This document shows positions 5,628 through 6,679 of a stretch of DNA of 6,679 nt, piece after piece. Position 1 is the first letter of the stretch. Every line of letters begins with the position of its first letter. The DNA lies in contig CALFMQ010000392.1 of the NCBI GenBank assembly GCA_937879825.1, positions 1-6,679 on the forward strand, read 5' to 3'. Both the position numbers and the translations under genes were made by a program. The notes below the pieces were generated by a model. That model had not been told where the DNA came from. It saw nothing but the letters and a program-made list of their open reading frames with translations, and did no database searches. Origin of the DNA: an uncultured Phycisphaerales bacterium. Lineage in GTDB: Bacteria; Planctomycetota; Phycisphaerae; Phycisphaerales; UBA1924.

Positions 5628-5756
5628 TCAGATCCATGCGAACATGCTGCAAACGCCGGTTTTCTCCGCACGACCCCGATCGCTTCCGGCATCCCGCTTG
5701 CATCGATCAGTCCGGCCGGGGCCTACCGTTCCGTGCCAATCAGGGAGCCGAGCACG

Positions 5757-6679
5757 ATGGATTTCAACCGCCTCACGCAAAAATCACAGGAAGCGCTGCA
5801 GAGCGCACAGAACCTCGCCGTCCGACTCGGACACATCGAGGTCGACGCGGAACATGTCCTGCTCGCGCTCGCCGAGCAGCCCGACGGGCTCTTCCCCCGC
5901 CTGCTCTCGCGCATGGAAGTCGAGCCCCTCGCATTCGCATCCGCGATGCACGATCAACTCGACAAGCGCCCCTCGCGCGGCGGGCCGGGCGTCGACCCCA
6001 CCAAGATCTACCTCACCCAGCGCCTCTCCAACCTCCTCGTCAAAGCCGAGGACGAAGCCAAGCGCCTCAAGGACGAATATGTCTCCGTCGAGCACATCGT
6101 CCTGGCGATTCTCTCAGAAGCAGGGGGGAGCGACCGCACCGAAGCGGGCGCCGTCTGCAAGCGATTCGGCATCACCCGCGACGTATTCCTCGCAACGCTC
6201 AACGCCGTGCGCGGGCACCAGCGTGTCGCCAGCGCGAACCCCGAAGCAACATACGAAGCGCTCGAGCGCTACGGCCGCGACCTCGTCGCCGAAGCGCGCC
6301 GCGGCAAACTCGATCCCGTCATCGGACGCGACGCCGAGATCCGCCGCGCCATCCGTATCCTCTCACGCAAGACCAAGAACAACCCCGTCCTCATCGGCGA
6401 GCCCGGCGTCGGCAAGACCGCCATCGTCGAGGGGCTCGCCCAGCGCATCATGCGGGGCGATGTCCCCGAAGGACTCAAGGACAAGACTGTCTTTGCGTTG
6501 GACATGGGCTCACTCGTCGCGGGCGCGAAATACCGCGGCGAGTTCGAGGAGCGCCTCAAGGCCGTCCTCAACGAGGTCAAGCAATCCGAAGGCCGCATCA
6601 TCCTCTTCATCGACGAACTCCACACCATCGTCGGCGCCGGCAAGGCCGAGGGCGCGATGGACGCCGGCAACATGCTCAA
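5757..6679 (+). CDS. clpB: ClpB protein disaggregase (Hsp100), N-terminal part
   Basis: ClpB is a hexameric AAA+ ATPase that, with DnaK/DnaJ/GrpE, threads proteins out of aggregates in the cytoplasm. The visible 307 codons run off the right end and cover about a third of the usual 860-870 residues. The Clp N-domain (about 1-150) starts MDFNRLTQKSQEAL, with the two expected repeats. After a linker comes LDPVIGRDAEIRRAI, then the D1 ATPase: Walker A GEPGVGKT (214-221, Lys220), the substrate-gripping pore loop AKYRGEFEERL, and Walker B ILFIDELHT (Asp286, Glu287), then GAGKAEGAMDAGNML. Lys220 and Glu287 are each 8 positions later than Lys212 and Glu279 of E. coli ClpB. GAMDAGN and overall similarity favour ClpB over ClpA/ClpC; the diagnostic M-domain lies outside the window. 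ATG 5757 has GGGAG 9 bases upstream. Divergent from hsp20. Confidence 0.96.
   Translation, partial: MDFNRLTQKSQEALQSAQNLAVRLGHIEVDAEHVLLALAEQPDGLFPRLLSRMEVEPLAFASAMHDQLDKRPSRGGPGVDPTKIYLTQRLSNLLVKAEDEAKRLKDEYVSVEHIVLAILSEAGGSDRTEAGAVCKRFGITRDVFLATLNAVRGHQRVASANPEATYEALERYGRDLVAEARRGKLDPVIGRDAEIRRAIRILSRKTKNNPVLIGEPGVGKTAIVEGLAQRIMRGDVPEGLKDKTVFALDMGSLVAGAKYRGEFEERLKAVLNEVKQSEGRIILFIDELHTIVGAGKAEGAMDAGNML

Larger units (their letters stand above)
5426..5756. other. Divergent hsp20-clpB intergenic region, 331 bp, no gene
   Basis: This region separates the two start codons and must contain both promoters. Open frames crossing it lack ribosome sites and family homology and are not called. It holds the hsp20 ribosome site, the sigma-54-like site and a TTGCCA/TGGCA repeat cluster (5591-5627). 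On the clpB side, TTGCAT (5698-5703) could be a -35 box, but no good -10 box follows at a normal distance, so the clpB promoter is not identified. No CIRCE element and no complete HAIR element were seen. GGGAG (5743-5747), 9 bases before ATG 5757, is the clpB ribosome site. Confidence 0.7.

Noticed and set aside
5426..5703. Minus-strand extension of the hsp20 frame to 5692, and an 80-codon frame at 5461-5703
   Set aside because: Neither has a ribosome site or family similarity, and a perfect AAGGAGGT marks the real hsp20 start at 5425. The extension would also run through the probable promoter.
5697..5727. Possible clpB promoter with CTTG/TTGCAT and CCTACC
   Set aside because: The spacing is too long for a standard heat-shock sigma or sigma-70 promoter and the -10 match is poor.
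5723..6202. Minus-strand open frames opposite the start of clpB
   Set aside because: They are antisense to a plus-strand frame with a clear ClpB N-domain. They have no independent support.

Overview
The window is high-GC bacterial DNA with long antisense shadow frames and mostly GC-ending codons. The genes imply a two-membrane cell (RND pump plus periplasmic adaptor). The overall look, and the combination of a BphO-type heme oxygenase, a membrane/DUF1566-like protein and a ClpB/Hsp20 pair, fits a planctomycete (possibly Phycisphaerae). That placement is a guess from style; no marker gene here settles it.

Layout, left to right. Positions 1-2914 hold, on the minus strand, an RND efflux pair: the membrane-fusion adaptor (1550-2914) and the inner-membrane pump (1-1553, C-terminal half outside the window), joined by a 4-bp GTGA stop/start overlap. 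Upstream of the pair, also on the minus strand, are a 61-residue single-span membrane protein (3623-3808) and a heme oxygenase (2997-3626), again joined by a 4-bp ATGA overlap. Their leader carries a TTGACA -35 box and two perfect inverted repeats at the predicted transcription start. Next upstream, still on the minus strand, is a polytopic membrane protein with a C-terminal DUF1566/FGE-like domain (3903-4856), then a small heat-shock protein (4961-5425) followed by a strong GC hairpin. A 331-bp divergent intergenic region separates hsp20 from the plus-strand clpB, which runs off the right end of the window (5757-6679, 307 codons visible).

How the parts may work together. Hsp20 and ClpB are a known proteostasis pair: the small chaperone holds unfolding clients and ClpB with DnaK extracts them from aggregates. 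Their shared intergenic region has no CIRCE or complete HAIR element. It does hold a close match to a sigma-54 -24/-12 promoter facing hsp20, with repeated TTGCCA-type half-sites about 100-130 bp upstream of the predicted start, where an enhancer-binding activator would sit. The heme oxygenase cassette and the RND pair read in the same direction with only 82 bp between them, so a single four-gene transcript is possible but not shown.

The best leads for something new are the membrane-peptide/heme-oxygenase pair with its twin palindromes and the putative sigma-54 control of hsp20.
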